From Silanimonas sp021297925 (GTDB taxonomy: Bacteria > Pseudomonadota > Gammaproteobacteria > Xanthomonadales > Xanthomonadaceae), in NCBI GenBank assembly GCA_027532825.1, contig JAPZTL010000008.1, forward strand, positions 248,001-312,000: a stretch of 64,000 bases of DNA, read 5' to 3'. Shown here piece after piece: positions 33,070 through 40,683 of the stretch. The notes under the pieces were generated by a model. It made no database searches. It saw nothing but the letters and a program-made list of their open reading frames with translations, and had not been told where the DNA came from. The translations under genes were made by a program, and so were the position numbers. Numbering within the stretch: the stretch's first letter is position 1; each line of letters begins with the position of its first letter.

Positions 33070-33078
33070 CCCCCCCCC
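33070..33078 (+). repeat. Poly-C tract (nine C) upstream of mod
   Basis: A run of nine cytosines in the 144-base gap before mod, 31 bases upstream of the candidate -35 box. Long single-base tracts are prone to slippage and could vary in length; it is not inside a coding region I can support. Confidence 0.6.
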
Positions 33079-33109
33079 ATCGGGTTTCAATCTGCGAGGA
33101 TCAGTGGGA

Positions 33110-33138
33110 TTCGCAGTGGTGACCTTCCGGCTTAAACT
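33110..33138 (+). promoter_or_regulatory. Candidate promoter of the mod-hepT-res operon
   Basis: TTCGCA (33110-33115), 17-base spacer, TAAACT (33133-33138); the mod ATG is 29 bases further, with TAGGAG at 33151-33156. It is the best-spaced promoter-like pair seen in the island. Confidence 0.45.
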
Positions 33139-33167
33139 CCGGGTGTCATCTAGGAGCTGCCGCGGTC

Positions 33168-35018
33168 ATGCCGGAAATCGTCTTCAAGGGCAAGGAATAC
33201 GTCTACAACCACCACCTTACGGTGCCCTTCCGCCCGCTCGTGACGCACGCGGAGAAGGGCGTCGGCGCGCCCGATCTTGCCGGTAACCTAGTGATCCACG
33301 GCGACAACCTTCACGCGCTGAAAAGCCTGCTGCCGCGCTACGCCGGCAAGATCGATCTGGTCTTCATCGACCCGCCCTACAACACCGGCAACGAGGGCTG
33401 GTGCTACAGCGACGGTGTCAACAGCCCGATCATGAAGGAGTGGCTGTCGACGAATCCGGTGGACGCCGACGACATGCTGAGGCATGACAAGTGGCTGTGC
33501 ATGATGTGGCCGCGTCTTGTACTCCTTCGGGAGCTGCTGGCCGAAACCGGATCGATCTGGATCACGCTCGACGATAACGAAGTGCATCGCGCGCGGATGG
33601 TGCTTGACGAGATTTTTGGCGATGACCGCTGTATTGGGCAGATTGCATGGCAGAAGCGCACTTCGCGCGAGAACCGGGCGGCGCTGTCCCCGAGCATCGA
33701 TCACTTGATCGGTTACTCCAAGGCGGCCGTTGATGACTGGAAGATGCGTCGAAACCTTCTCGACCCTTCCGAAGACGGCTACTCAAACCCGGATGGCGAT
33801 GCTCGCGGACCTTGGAAATCCATTCCGTTTTCTGCGCAAGGGAGCCGAAAGAACCAGCGCTATACGATCATGACTCCAACTGGTCGTGCCTTGACGCCAC
33901 CCAAGGGGCGCTGTTGGGGGGCGACCGAACCCGAGTTCATCCGGCTGAGAGATGTCGAGAGGCGGGTTTACTGGCCGAAGGACGGAGATGGGCTGCCCCG
34001 GATCAAGCAGTTCCCAGATGCGGCAAAAGGGCTTGTCCCAGATACGTTATGGCTCGCCGCAGATGTCGGCGACACAGAAGGTTCAAAAAAGCAGCTTTTG
34101 CAGATCTTTGCTGCAGAGGAAGACTTTGGTCTGCACGCCCCGAAGCCAGTTGAGTTGATTGAAAGACTCGTTGCCATATCAGCGAGGAGTGATTCAATCG
34201 TTCTGGACAGCTTCGCCGGATCGGGCACCACCGCGCACGCCGTTCTGAAGGCCAACGCCGCCGACGGTGGGTCGCGCCGCTTCATCCTTGTCGAGGGCGA
34301 GGACTACGCCGATCGCCTGACCGCCGAGCGCGTGCGCCGCGCCATCAAGGGCTACGCGTGGGTGGGCACACAGAAAGAATCGCTGCTTGAGCAGAAGATC
34401 ACCTTCATCCAGCTCAAGAAGGCCGGGGAGTGGCTGGCGAAGGTCGAAGCCATCAAGGCGCGCGAGGGTTTTGCCGAGGGCGATCTCGCCGATCAAGGCG
34501 CGTCGAAGAACAAGCGCTTCGACAAAATCAGCGTGAAGCTCGACGACGGCGTGCTTCGCGTCGAGGGCGAGAAGAAGATTTCCGAGCGGGTGGAAGGCCT
34601 CGACGGCGCGTTCACGTTCTGCACCCTAGGCGAGCCGCTCGATCTCGACAAGCTGCTGTCCGGTGAGTCGCTGCCGGCGTGGTCAGCGCTGGGCGAGTGG
34701 CTGTTCCACACCGCCACCGGTGGCACGCTGCCGCCGGCGCCAAAGAATGCGCCGAAGTGGTACCTCGGCGAGTCCCGCGATGCCCACGTTTGGCTGGTCT
34801 ACGAGCCCTCGCTCGCTTTCCTCACCAGCCCCGAGGCAGCGCTGACGCTGTCGCTCGCGAAGTCGTTCCACGACTGGGGCGTCGAGCACGATGCGAAGCG
34901 CGGCGAGCGCAAGCGGCATCTCGTGTTCGCGCCGGCGAAGTACCTGAGCAATCGGCAGCTTGCCGAGCACGCAGTGGACTATGCGCCGCTGCCGTTCGCG
35001 CTGTATCGGGAGGCTTGA
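33168..35018 (+). CDS. mod: Type III restriction-modification methyltransferase subunit Mod
   Basis: 616 residues. N6-adenine DNA methyltransferase that also supplies DNA recognition to the Res subunit. Motif IV is VFIDPPYNTGNEGW (DPPY at 68-71), and motif I comes later, VLDSFAGSGTTAHAV (about 347-354): the beta-class order of Type III Mod proteins. The stretch between, about residues 170-330, is the target recognition domain; its DNA (about 33690-34200) is AT-richer than both ends of the gene. The C-terminal part binds Res. The ATG has TAGGAG 11 bases upstream. The HEPN gene starts 2 bases after the stop. Confidence 0.95.
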   Translation: MPEIVFKGKEYVYNHHLTVPFRPLVTHAEKGVGAPDLAGNLVIHGDNLHALKSLLPRYAGKIDLVFIDPPYNTGNEGWCYSDGVNSPIMKEWLSTNPVDADDMLRHDKWLCMMWPRLVLLRELLAETGSIWITLDDNEVHRARMVLDEIFGDDRCIGQIAWQKRTSRENRAALSPSIDHLIGYSKAAVDDWKMRRNLLDPSEDGYSNPDGDARGPWKSIPFSAQGSRKNQRYTIMTPTGRALTPPKGRCWGATEPEFIRLRDVERRVYWPKDGDGLPRIKQFPDAAKGLVPDTLWLAADVGDTEGSKKQLLQIFAAEEDFGLHAPKPVELIERLVAISARSDSIVLDSFAGSGTTAHAVLKANAADGGSRRFILVEGEDYADRLTAERVRRAIKGYAWVGTQKESLLEQKITFIQLKKAGEWLAKVEAIKAREGFAEGDLADQGASKNKRFDKISVKLDDGVLRVEGEKKISERVEGLDGAFTFCTLGEPLDLDKLLSGESLPAWSALGEWLFHTATGGTLPPAPKNAPKWYLGESRDAHVWLVYEPSLAFLTSPEAALTLSLAKSFHDWGVEHDAKRGERKRHLVFAPAKYLSNRQLAEHAVDYAPLPFALYREA

Positions 35019-35020
35019 GC

Positions 35021-35407
35021 ATGAGCGAACGATTCGACGATCAGCGGGATGCGTTTCTTCGCGCGCTTCAGCGTCTTCGCGATGTGCTCGCGCAGAACGA
35101 GAACGAGTTCATCCGTGACGCGATTATCCAGAGGTTCGAATTCACCTTCGAGATGGCCTGGAGGTCGCTGTTCCGCCTCCTGATCGATCGTGGAGAACGC
35201 GTTGGCGAAAACGCTTCCGCTACGTTGACGGCAGCGCATGCCGCGCTGTTGATCGACGACGCGGAGCGGTGGCACCGGGTGCGGATCGCCCGGAACAAGA
35301 CCAGCCATACCTACGATGAAGCACTGGCGATCGAGGTGTCGGCGATGATCCGCGCTGACGCCATGCCCGCGTTCGAAGCGTTGGCGGACCGCTTGGGTAC
35401 CCTATGA
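35021..35407 (+). CDS. HEPN-domain protein, HepT / HI0074-like (putative toxin)
   Basis: 128 residues, all alpha. Known relatives are HI0074-type nucleotidyltransferase substrate-binding proteins and HepT RNase toxins, which pair with an MNT protein. The helix IIQRFEFTFEMAWRSLFRLL is the family signature, and the HEPN catalytic motif is intact: R91-N-K-T-S-H96-T-Y98 fits RX4HXY, in which Arg and His are needed for RNase activity and the Tyr is the residue AMPylated by MntA-type antitoxins. It starts 2 bases after mod and its stop overlaps the next start (ATGA, 35404-35407). The MNT partner is not a separate gene but the N-terminus of the Res protein encoded next. Whether this member is a toxin cannot be read from sequence. 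Confidence 0.92.
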   Translation: MSERFDDQRDAFLRALQRLRDVLAQNENEFIRDAIIQRFEFTFEMAWRSLFRLLIDRGERVGENASATLTAAHAALLIDDAERWHRVRIARNKTSHTYDEALAIEVSAMIRADAMPAFEALADRLGTL

Positions 35408-38406
35408 GTATCGATGCGTTCGGCTTCGGTTTGACGACCCGTATGGCGCTTTTACGCGCCATAGAACGCCATGCGGGCATCGAATCGGTGTGGATCTTTG
35501 GCTCGCGCGCCCGGGGTGATTTCCGCCCCGAGTCGGATATCGATCTTGCGGTGGACGCCCCGGACTGGACGCGGGACGATTTCGCCAGGTTTCTCGCCGA
35601 GCTGGAGGGCGTTGAAACGCTTTACGCCATCGACTGTGTGTGGTTCCAGAGCGTTCCCGACGGCCTGTTCCGCAGCCGTATCGAGCGCGACAGGCGGGTG
35701 TTCTGGCAGAGGCAGCGCCGCGCGGTGGATGTCGAGACGATCGGCGGCGTGGCGCTCAAGAAATTCCAGACCACGGTGCTCCGTACTTTTGATCGCTACC
35801 TCGCCGAGCTTGCAAGGTTCCGTTCGTCAATGGACGCCAAGGCCAAGGCGCTGAAGGTGCTCGAAGACCAGCCCGACGTGCTTCGGCAAGTGAAGGACTT
35901 CCCGAAGCAAGCGTGGGACGCGCTTCGAACGCAGGGCGCACTGCCGAAGGCCTATGCCGCCGCGGCCCACTCCAGCCGGTTCGACGGCGCGGGTGACGCC
36001 GTGCCGAACGTCTGTTTCAAGATTCCTACCGGCGGCGGCAAGACGCTGCTTGCTGCGGCGAGCGTCGCGCGGGTTTTCTCGCTCTACCTCAAGCGGCAGA
36101 CTGGGCTGGTGCTCTGGGTGGTGCCCAATGAGGCCATTTATCGGCAGACGCTGAAGGCGCTCTCCGACCGCGATCATCCCTACCGCCAGATCCTCAACGT
36201 GGCCGCTGCCGGTCGGGTGAAGATTCTCGAGAAGACGTCTCCCTTGACCCGCCTCGACACCGATTCACACCTTTGCGTGATGGTGCTGATGCTGGCGTCG
36301 GCGGCCCGTGTCAGCAAAGAAACGCTTCGCCTGTTCCGCGATCGCGGCAGCGTACTCGGCTTCCTGCCGCGCGAGGACGACGTCGAGGCGCATTGGGCGC
36401 TGCTGCAGAAGGTGCCCAACCTCGATGTCTATGCGCCTGTGGGGCAGTCGCAGGAGGCCGCGCGCCGCCAGAAAGGCAGCATCGTCAAGAGCTCGCTCGG
36501 CAACGTCATGCGTCTGCTTCGCCCGATGATCGTGATGGATGAGGGCCATCACGCCTACACCGAGAATGCGCTGTCGACGCTCGACGGATTCAATCCGTCA
36601 CTGCTGCTGGAACTGTCGGCAACACCTCGCGTGGCGTCGGCGAAGGGCGGCGGCTCCAACATCCTCGTGGACGTGCGCGGCACCGACCTCGACGACGCGC
36701 AGATGATTAAGCTTCCGATCCACGTCGAGGCCAAGCGATGGACCGACTGGCAGAGCTGCGTGGCCGCGTCGTTGGCAAAGCTCGATGAGCTGCAGGCCGC
36801 GGCCGAGAGGCTGCAGGGTGAGACGGCGCGATACGTCCGCCCGATCCTGCTGGTGCAGGTGGAAAGGACCGGAAAAGATCAGCGTGACGCCGGCTACATC
36901 CACGCCGATGATGCCCAAGCCTATTTGCTGCAGCTCGGGCTGCAGCCGAGACATATCGCCGTCAAGACCTCGGAAAAGGATGATTTGAAGTCGCCGGAGA
37001 ACCTCGATCTGCTTTCGCCTCTGAACGAGGTGCGCGTCATCATCACCAAGCAGGCGCTGCAGGAGGGCTGGGACTGTCCGTTCGCCTACGTGCTCTGTTC
37101 GCTCGCCGCGAGCCGCAATGCGGCGGCCATGACGCAGCTCGTCGGCCGCATCCTGCGACAGCCTGCCGCGACGAAAACGGGTTGCGCCCCGTTGGACAGC
37201 TGCTACGTCTATTGCCACGACGCGCAGACCGGAGAGATTGTCGAGCGCATTCGCAAGGCGTTGGAAGGCGAGGGCATGGGCGACCTCACCGCCAAGGTGA
37301 AGGGTGATGATCCCGATGCCGAGGCTCGCGAACGCTTGGTAATGAGACGTCGTCCGGCGTTCGCCGGGCTACGGCTGTTCCTTCCGCGTGTGACGTGGAA
37401 CGAAGGCACGCATCGCCGTGAGCTGGTTTACGAAAGCGACGTCCTAACGGGCCTCGACTGGAACCGGCTCGATCCGCATCGCCTTGCGCAGTCTTGGGCT
37501 CCTTCGTCGTCTGCAACGGCCAGCGAGCATGTCGTCGTCGATCTTGGCGTGCTGCGCGGAGCGGGCGTCAGCGCCGTTGCGCCGGACGGCGGCCAAGCGC
37601 CCGGACTCGCGCGTGCCCGTATCGTGCGCGCCCTGATCGACCTGGCGCCAAACCCGTGGCTGGTGTGGCGGTGGGTCGGCGTCGTTGTCGACCGGCTGAT
37701 TTCTGGTGGCTTTTCGGAGGACGACATCGGGGCGTCGTCGGCGTCATTGATTGAAGCTCTTCGGGTAGACATCGAAGCCCAGCGGGACGAGTTGGCGCAG
37801 GCTAGTTTTGATGCACTTGTAGCCGAAGGTCGGATCGGCTTCAGCCTCCGGGCGGATGCAACAGACTACGAGCTGCCGTTCGAACAGGCCATCGATGCGC
37901 CCGGCGCGCTGGTGTCGCTCCAACGCCCCGACAGGCGGCCGGTTGAGAAGAGTCTTCTTGAGCCCGCGCTTCGGCTTTCCGACATCAACGATTTCGAGGC
38001 GGAGTTCGCGGGCTACCTTGATAGCCGCAGCGCTCTCGAGTGGTGGCACAGGAATGTGGCGAAGACCCAATACGGCTTGCAGGGCTGGCGTCGCAACAAG
38101 GTCTATCCCGATTTCGTCTTCGGCAGCGCGTGGGAGAACGGCGACAAGCGACTCGTGCTGCTGGAGACAAAGGGCGCCTATCTCGCCGGGTCGGTCGATA
38201 CGGCGTACAAAAAAGCGCTGCTCGAGCGGCTCTCCGAGATGTTCAGTGACGGGCGCGTCTCGCCGGCCGGCGAGCTGTCGCTCGAGGGCATCAATGGAAC
38301 GACAGTGGAGTGCGATTTGCTGATCGATCAGGCGTGGCAAGGTGTGCTGGAGTTCCGGTATTTCAGAGGCTCGGGCTCCAGAAGGCCTGAGCGGCCGACG
38401 GGATGA
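35404..38406 (+). CDS. MNT nucleotidyltransferase fused to Type III restriction subunit Res
   Basis: 1000 residues in one uninterrupted frame. Residues 1 to about 112 are a complete minimal nucleotidyltransferase: IFGSRARGDFRPESDIDLAV gives GS(33-34)-X10-D45-x-D47, and the third carboxylate is Asp77 in LYAIDCVWF. From about residue 116 the sequence is a standard Res N-terminus (VALKKFQTTVL). Superfamily 2 helicase motifs follow: Walker A PTGGGKT (about 208-214), DEGHH (379-383), LSATP (about 404), and QLVGRILRQP (578-587). The C-terminal PD-(D/E)xK nuclease is intact: YPDFVF (D903), then ETK (921-923). Res translocates/senses along DNA with Mod and cuts beside unmodified sites. A GTG at 35749 could start a free Res, but no Shine-Dalgarno precedes it. 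The fusion makes the restriction subunit the carrier of the HEPN antitoxin. Confidence 0.93.
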   Translation: MSIDAFGFGLTTRMALLRAIERHAGIESVWIFGSRARGDFRPESDIDLAVDAPDWTRDDFARFLAELEGVETLYAIDCVWFQSVPDGLFRSRIERDRRVFWQRQRRAVDVETIGGVALKKFQTTVLRTFDRYLAELARFRSSMDAKAKALKVLEDQPDVLRQVKDFPKQAWDALRTQGALPKAYAAAAHSSRFDGAGDAVPNVCFKIPTGGGKTLLAAASVARVFSLYLKRQTGLVLWVVPNEAIYRQTLKALSDRDHPYRQILNVAAAGRVKILEKTSPLTRLDTDSHLCVMVLMLASAARVSKETLRLFRDRGSVLGFLPREDDVEAHWALLQKVPNLDVYAPVGQSQEAARRQKGSIVKSSLGNVMRLLRPMIVMDEGHHAYTENALSTLDGFNPSLLLELSATPRVASAKGGGSNILVDVRGTDLDDAQMIKLPIHVEAKRWTDWQSCVAASLAKLDELQAAAERLQGETARYVRPILLVQVERTGKDQRDAGYIHADDAQAYLLQLGLQPRHIAVKTSEKDDLKSPENLDLLSPLNEVRVIITKQALQEGWDCPFAYVLCSLAASRNAAAMTQLVGRILRQPAATKTGCAPLDSCYVYCHDAQTGEIVERIRKALEGEGMGDLTAKVKGDDPDAEARERLVMRRRPAFAGLRLFLPRVTWNEGTHRRELVYESDVLTGLDWNRLDPHRLAQSWAPSSSATASEHVVVDLGVLRGAGVSAVAPDGGQAPGLARARIVRALIDLAPNPWLVWRWVGVVVDRLISGGFSEDDIGASSASLIEALRVDIEAQRDELAQASFDALVAEGRIGFSLRADATDYELPFEQAIDAPGALVSLQRPDRRPVEKSLLEPALRLSDINDFEAEFAGYLDSRSALEWWHRNVAKTQYGLQGWRRNKVYPDFVFGSAWENGDKRLVLLETKGAYLAGSVDTAYKKALLERLSEMFSDGRVSPAGELSLEGINGTTVECDLLIDQAWQGVLEFRYFRGSGSRRPERPTG

Positions 38407-38476
38407 GGCGATGACGCCGCGGATACGGCGGGACGGGCAGCCTTTGTGGCCTGTTCCTTCGCGTTGAGCCCCTTAG

Positions 38477-38833
38477 ATGCCCAAGACCACCCTTGTCTTC
38501 GCCGCCCTGCTGATCGCCCTCGGCGTCGGCGCCTTCTCGATGTCATCCAGCCGAACGGCGCTGCTTCCGGCCTATGTCGGCATCGCGCTCGCCGTGCTGG
38601 CCAGCCTGTCGCTGGCCTTCGAGCGCACCCGCAAGCACCTGATGCACGTCGCCGCGGTCGTCGCCCTGCTCGGCGCGCTCGCGCCGGCAGCGGCCCTGGC
38701 CATCCGTGCCGCGGCGATGAGTCCACTGGCGCTGGGCGTCAACGTCGGCATGCTGCTCCTGTCGGGCACGGTGCTCGCCCTGATGGTGCGGTCCTTCATC
38801 GCCGCCCGGCGTGCGGCGGCTCCTACGGCCTGA
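38477..38833 (+). CDS. Small four-helix membrane protein, unknown
   Basis: 118 residues with four hydrophobic segments: about 5-22 (TLVFAALLIALGVGAF), 30-48 (LLPAYVGIALAVLASLSL), 56-77 (HVAAVVALLGALAPAAALAI) and 83-105. Positive residues cluster between the second and third segments (ERTRKHL) and at the end (ARRAA), suggesting both termini inside. No family name can be given with confidence. Composition is back to that of the chromosome, so it probably belongs to the core rather than the island, just upstream of rsmC in the same direction. Confidence 0.75.
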   Translation: MPKTTLVFAALLIALGVGAFSMSSSRTALLPAYVGIALAVLASLSLAFERTRKHLMHVAAVVALLGALAPAAALAIRAAAMSPLALGVNVGMLLLSGTVLALMVRSFIAARRAAAPTA

Positions 38834-38851
38834 CCCGCCGCCGCGCGCCGG

Positions 38852-38857
38852 TACACT
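38852..38857 (+). promoter_or_regulatory. Candidate -10 box of rsmC (leaderless)
   Basis: TACACT ends 6 bases before the rsmC ATG, in GGTACACTGCGCGCATG. Initiation would fall at or next to the ATG, with no room for a Shine-Dalgarno. It closely matches the rsgA site. Confidence 0.45.
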
Positions 38858-38863
38858 GCGCGC

Positions 38864-39919
38864 ATGTCCGTCACGAATGCCCTCGCCGTGCTCCGCGCGG
38901 CGTTGCCCCGCGTCATCGAAGGCCTGCCATCGCCGACGGCGGTGCTGGTGCTCCGTGCCTGCCCGGGGGTCGCCCGGGACCTGCCCGCGGGCACCGACGT
39001 GGCCGCCGAACAAGGCCACCGACCGCTGCACGACGCCCTCGCGGCCGAGGGCGTTCGCGTCTTTTCCGAAGGCCAGTGTGCGACGGCCGCGCCCCCCGCC
39101 CTGGTCGTGGTGCTGCCGCCGCGCTCGCGAGAGGAAGGGCGGGCCTTGCTCGCCCGGGCCCTGCGCACCGTCGCGCCCGGCGGCGTGGTGCTGGCCGCAG
39201 CGCTCAACGACGATGGCGCCAAGAGCTACGAGAAGGACCTCGCTGCGCTGTTGCCGATCGCCGGCGTGGTGAGCAAGGCGCACGGGAGGGCATTCTGGAC
39301 CGTGCCTCGGCCCGCGACCCTCCCCGATGACGCGCAGGCGCTGGCCGGGCGCTGGCTCGCCGCCGATACGCCTCGCCGCGACGCGGCCACCGGCCTATGG
39401 ACCCGTCCGGGCGCGTTCAACGAGGGTCGCCTCGATGCCGGGTCCGCGTTGCTCATCGAGCACCTGCCGACGACGCTGCGCGGTCGCGTCGCCGACCTCG
39501 GGGCCGGCAGCGGCCTGCTCGCCCGCGCCGTGCTCGCGCGTTGCCCGGGCGTCACCGCGGTCGATCTCTTCGAAGCCGAGGCGCGCTCGCTCGATCTCGC
39601 CCGGCGCAACCTCGAAGGCGCCCGCGTGCCCGTCGCGTTCCACTGGCATGACGTCGCCGCCGGCGTGCCCGGTCGCTACGACACCATCGTCTGCAACCCG
39701 CCCTTCCATGTCGGCGCCCGCAGCGTGCCGGCGTTGGGGCGTGCCTTCATCGCCTCCGCCGCGCGCGCGCTGGCGAAGGACGGCCAGCTGCTCCTCGTCG
39801 CCAACCGCCACCTGCCCTACGAGGACGAGCTCCGTGCCCTGTTCGGCCGCGGCGAGTCGCTGGCCGAGGCGGGCGGCTTCAAGGTCTACCGCGCGTGGGC
39901 GCCGAAGGCCATCGCATGA
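38864..39919 (+). CDS. rsmC: 16S rRNA (guanine-1207-N2)-methyltransferase RsmC
   Basis: 351 residues. Methylates G1207 of 16S rRNA in the 30S subunit. The N-terminal half is a degenerate methyltransferase-like domain typical of RsmC; the C-terminal half is catalytic, with GRVADLGAGSGLLARAVL (AdoMet motif I), VDLFEAEARSLDLARRN, and the catalytic TIVCNPPFHVGA (NPPFH). The E. coli enzyme has 343 residues. The stop overlaps the start of the pseudouridine synthase gene by ATGA, a sensible pairing of two rRNA-modifying enzymes. Confidence 0.93.
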   Translation: MSVTNALAVLRAALPRVIEGLPSPTAVLVLRACPGVARDLPAGTDVAAEQGHRPLHDALAAEGVRVFSEGQCATAAPPALVVVLPPRSREEGRALLARALRTVAPGGVVLAAALNDDGAKSYEKDLAALLPIAGVVSKAHGRAFWTVPRPATLPDDAQALAGRWLAADTPRRDAATGLWTRPGAFNEGRLDAGSALLIEHLPTTLRGRVADLGAGSGLLARAVLARCPGVTAVDLFEAEARSLDLARRNLEGARVPVAFHWHDVAAGVPGRYDTIVCNPPFHVGARSVPALGRAFIASAARALAKDGQLLLVANRHLPYEDELRALFGRGESLAEAGGFKVYRAWAPKAIA

Positions 39920-40668
39920 GCAAGCCCGCGAAGCTCCGCCAGTACTTGCAGGCCCTCGGTTACGGCACCCGCCGCGAGGTCGAGGCCCTCGTCGCGACGG
40001 GTCGCGTGACCGACGCGGCCGGCGAACCGCTCTACGTCGACGACGAGGTCGGGGAGGGCGCGCCTGCACGCGGCGGGCATCGTCTGCCGCACGACGCGGT
40101 CCGTGTCGACGGGGCGCCGCTCGATCCCGCGCCCGGCCTGCTGGTCGCGCTGCACAAGCCGGTCGGCGTGACCTGTTCGACCAAGGACCCGGGCAAGCTC
40201 GTCTACGACCTGCTGCCGTCGCGCTGGAAGGCCCGCGAACCGATCGTGTCGACCGTCGGGCGGCTCGACAAGGACACCTCGGGCCTGCTGCTGCTGACCG
40301 ACGACGGCCAGCTCCTGCACCGGCTCACCAGCCCGAAGCATCACCAGCCCAAGCTCTACCGCGCCGCGCTGGCCGAGGACCTGCGCGGCACCGAGGCCGC
40401 GCTGTTCGCCGCCGGCACGCTGATGCTCGAGGGCGAGACCAAGCCCCTGCTGCCCGCCGCGTTGGAGGCGATGGGGCCTCGGGAGGCACGACTCACGCTC
40501 CACGAGGGCCGCTATCACCAGGTGCGCCGGATGTTCGCCGCCACCGGCAATGCCGTGGTCACCCTGCATCGCGAGGCGATCGGTGGCCTTGCGCTCGACG
40601 CCCTCGGCCTCGCGCCCGGTGAGTGGCGCCTGCTGGGGCCCGCGGAGCGGGCGTTGCTGGGGGGCTGA
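39916..40668 (+). CDS. RsuA-family pseudouridine synthase
   Basis: 250 residues. Isomerises uridine in rRNA; the family includes RsuA (16S U516), RluB, RluE and RluF. An N-terminal S4-like RNA-binding stretch (LRQYLQALGYGTRREVEALV) precedes the catalytic domain, with LLVALHKPVGVTCST, the catalytic Asp in VGRLDKDTSGLLLLT, and the C-terminal EGRYHQVRRMFAATGN. The coupled rsmC acts on 16S rRNA, which favours RsuA, but the subfamily is not certain. ATG at 39916 overlaps the rsmC stop. Confidence 0.92.
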   Translation: MSKPAKLRQYLQALGYGTRREVEALVATGRVTDAAGEPLYVDDEVGEGAPARGGHRLPHDAVRVDGAPLDPAPGLLVALHKPVGVTCSTKDPGKLVYDLLPSRWKAREPIVSTVGRLDKDTSGLLLLTDDGQLLHRLTSPKHHQPKLYRAALAEDLRGTEAALFAAGTLMLEGETKPLLPAALEAMGPREARLTLHEGRYHQVRRMFAATGNAVVTLHREAIGGLALDALGLAPGEWRLLGPAERALLGG

Positions 40669-40683
40669 CGCGGCGCGGGGCGC

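Larger units (their letters stand above)
31480..38476. other. Accessory (defence) island between aceE and the rsmC region
   Basis: A block of five genes, all on the plus strand, between housekeeping genes: an unknown soluble/membrane protein pair and the Type III mod-hepT-res operon. Codon use and base composition change visibly at the left edge (31480-33160 is clearly AT-richer than aceE). No integrase, transposase, tRNA or flanking direct repeat was found, so the acquisition route is unknown. Confidence 0.7.

Noticed and set aside
32858..33286. Open frame running through the gap between the membrane-protein gene and mod
   Set aside because: It overlaps real genes on both sides in other frames, has no RBS and no recognisable content; the poly-C tract is treated as intergenic.
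35725..35751. Internal GTG codons (35725, 35749) as the real start of Res, which would leave MNT as a separate protein
   Set aside because: No stop codon ends the MNT part, no Shine-Dalgarno precedes either GTG, and the ATG at 35404 is coupled to the HEPN stop. A minor internal product cannot be excluded.
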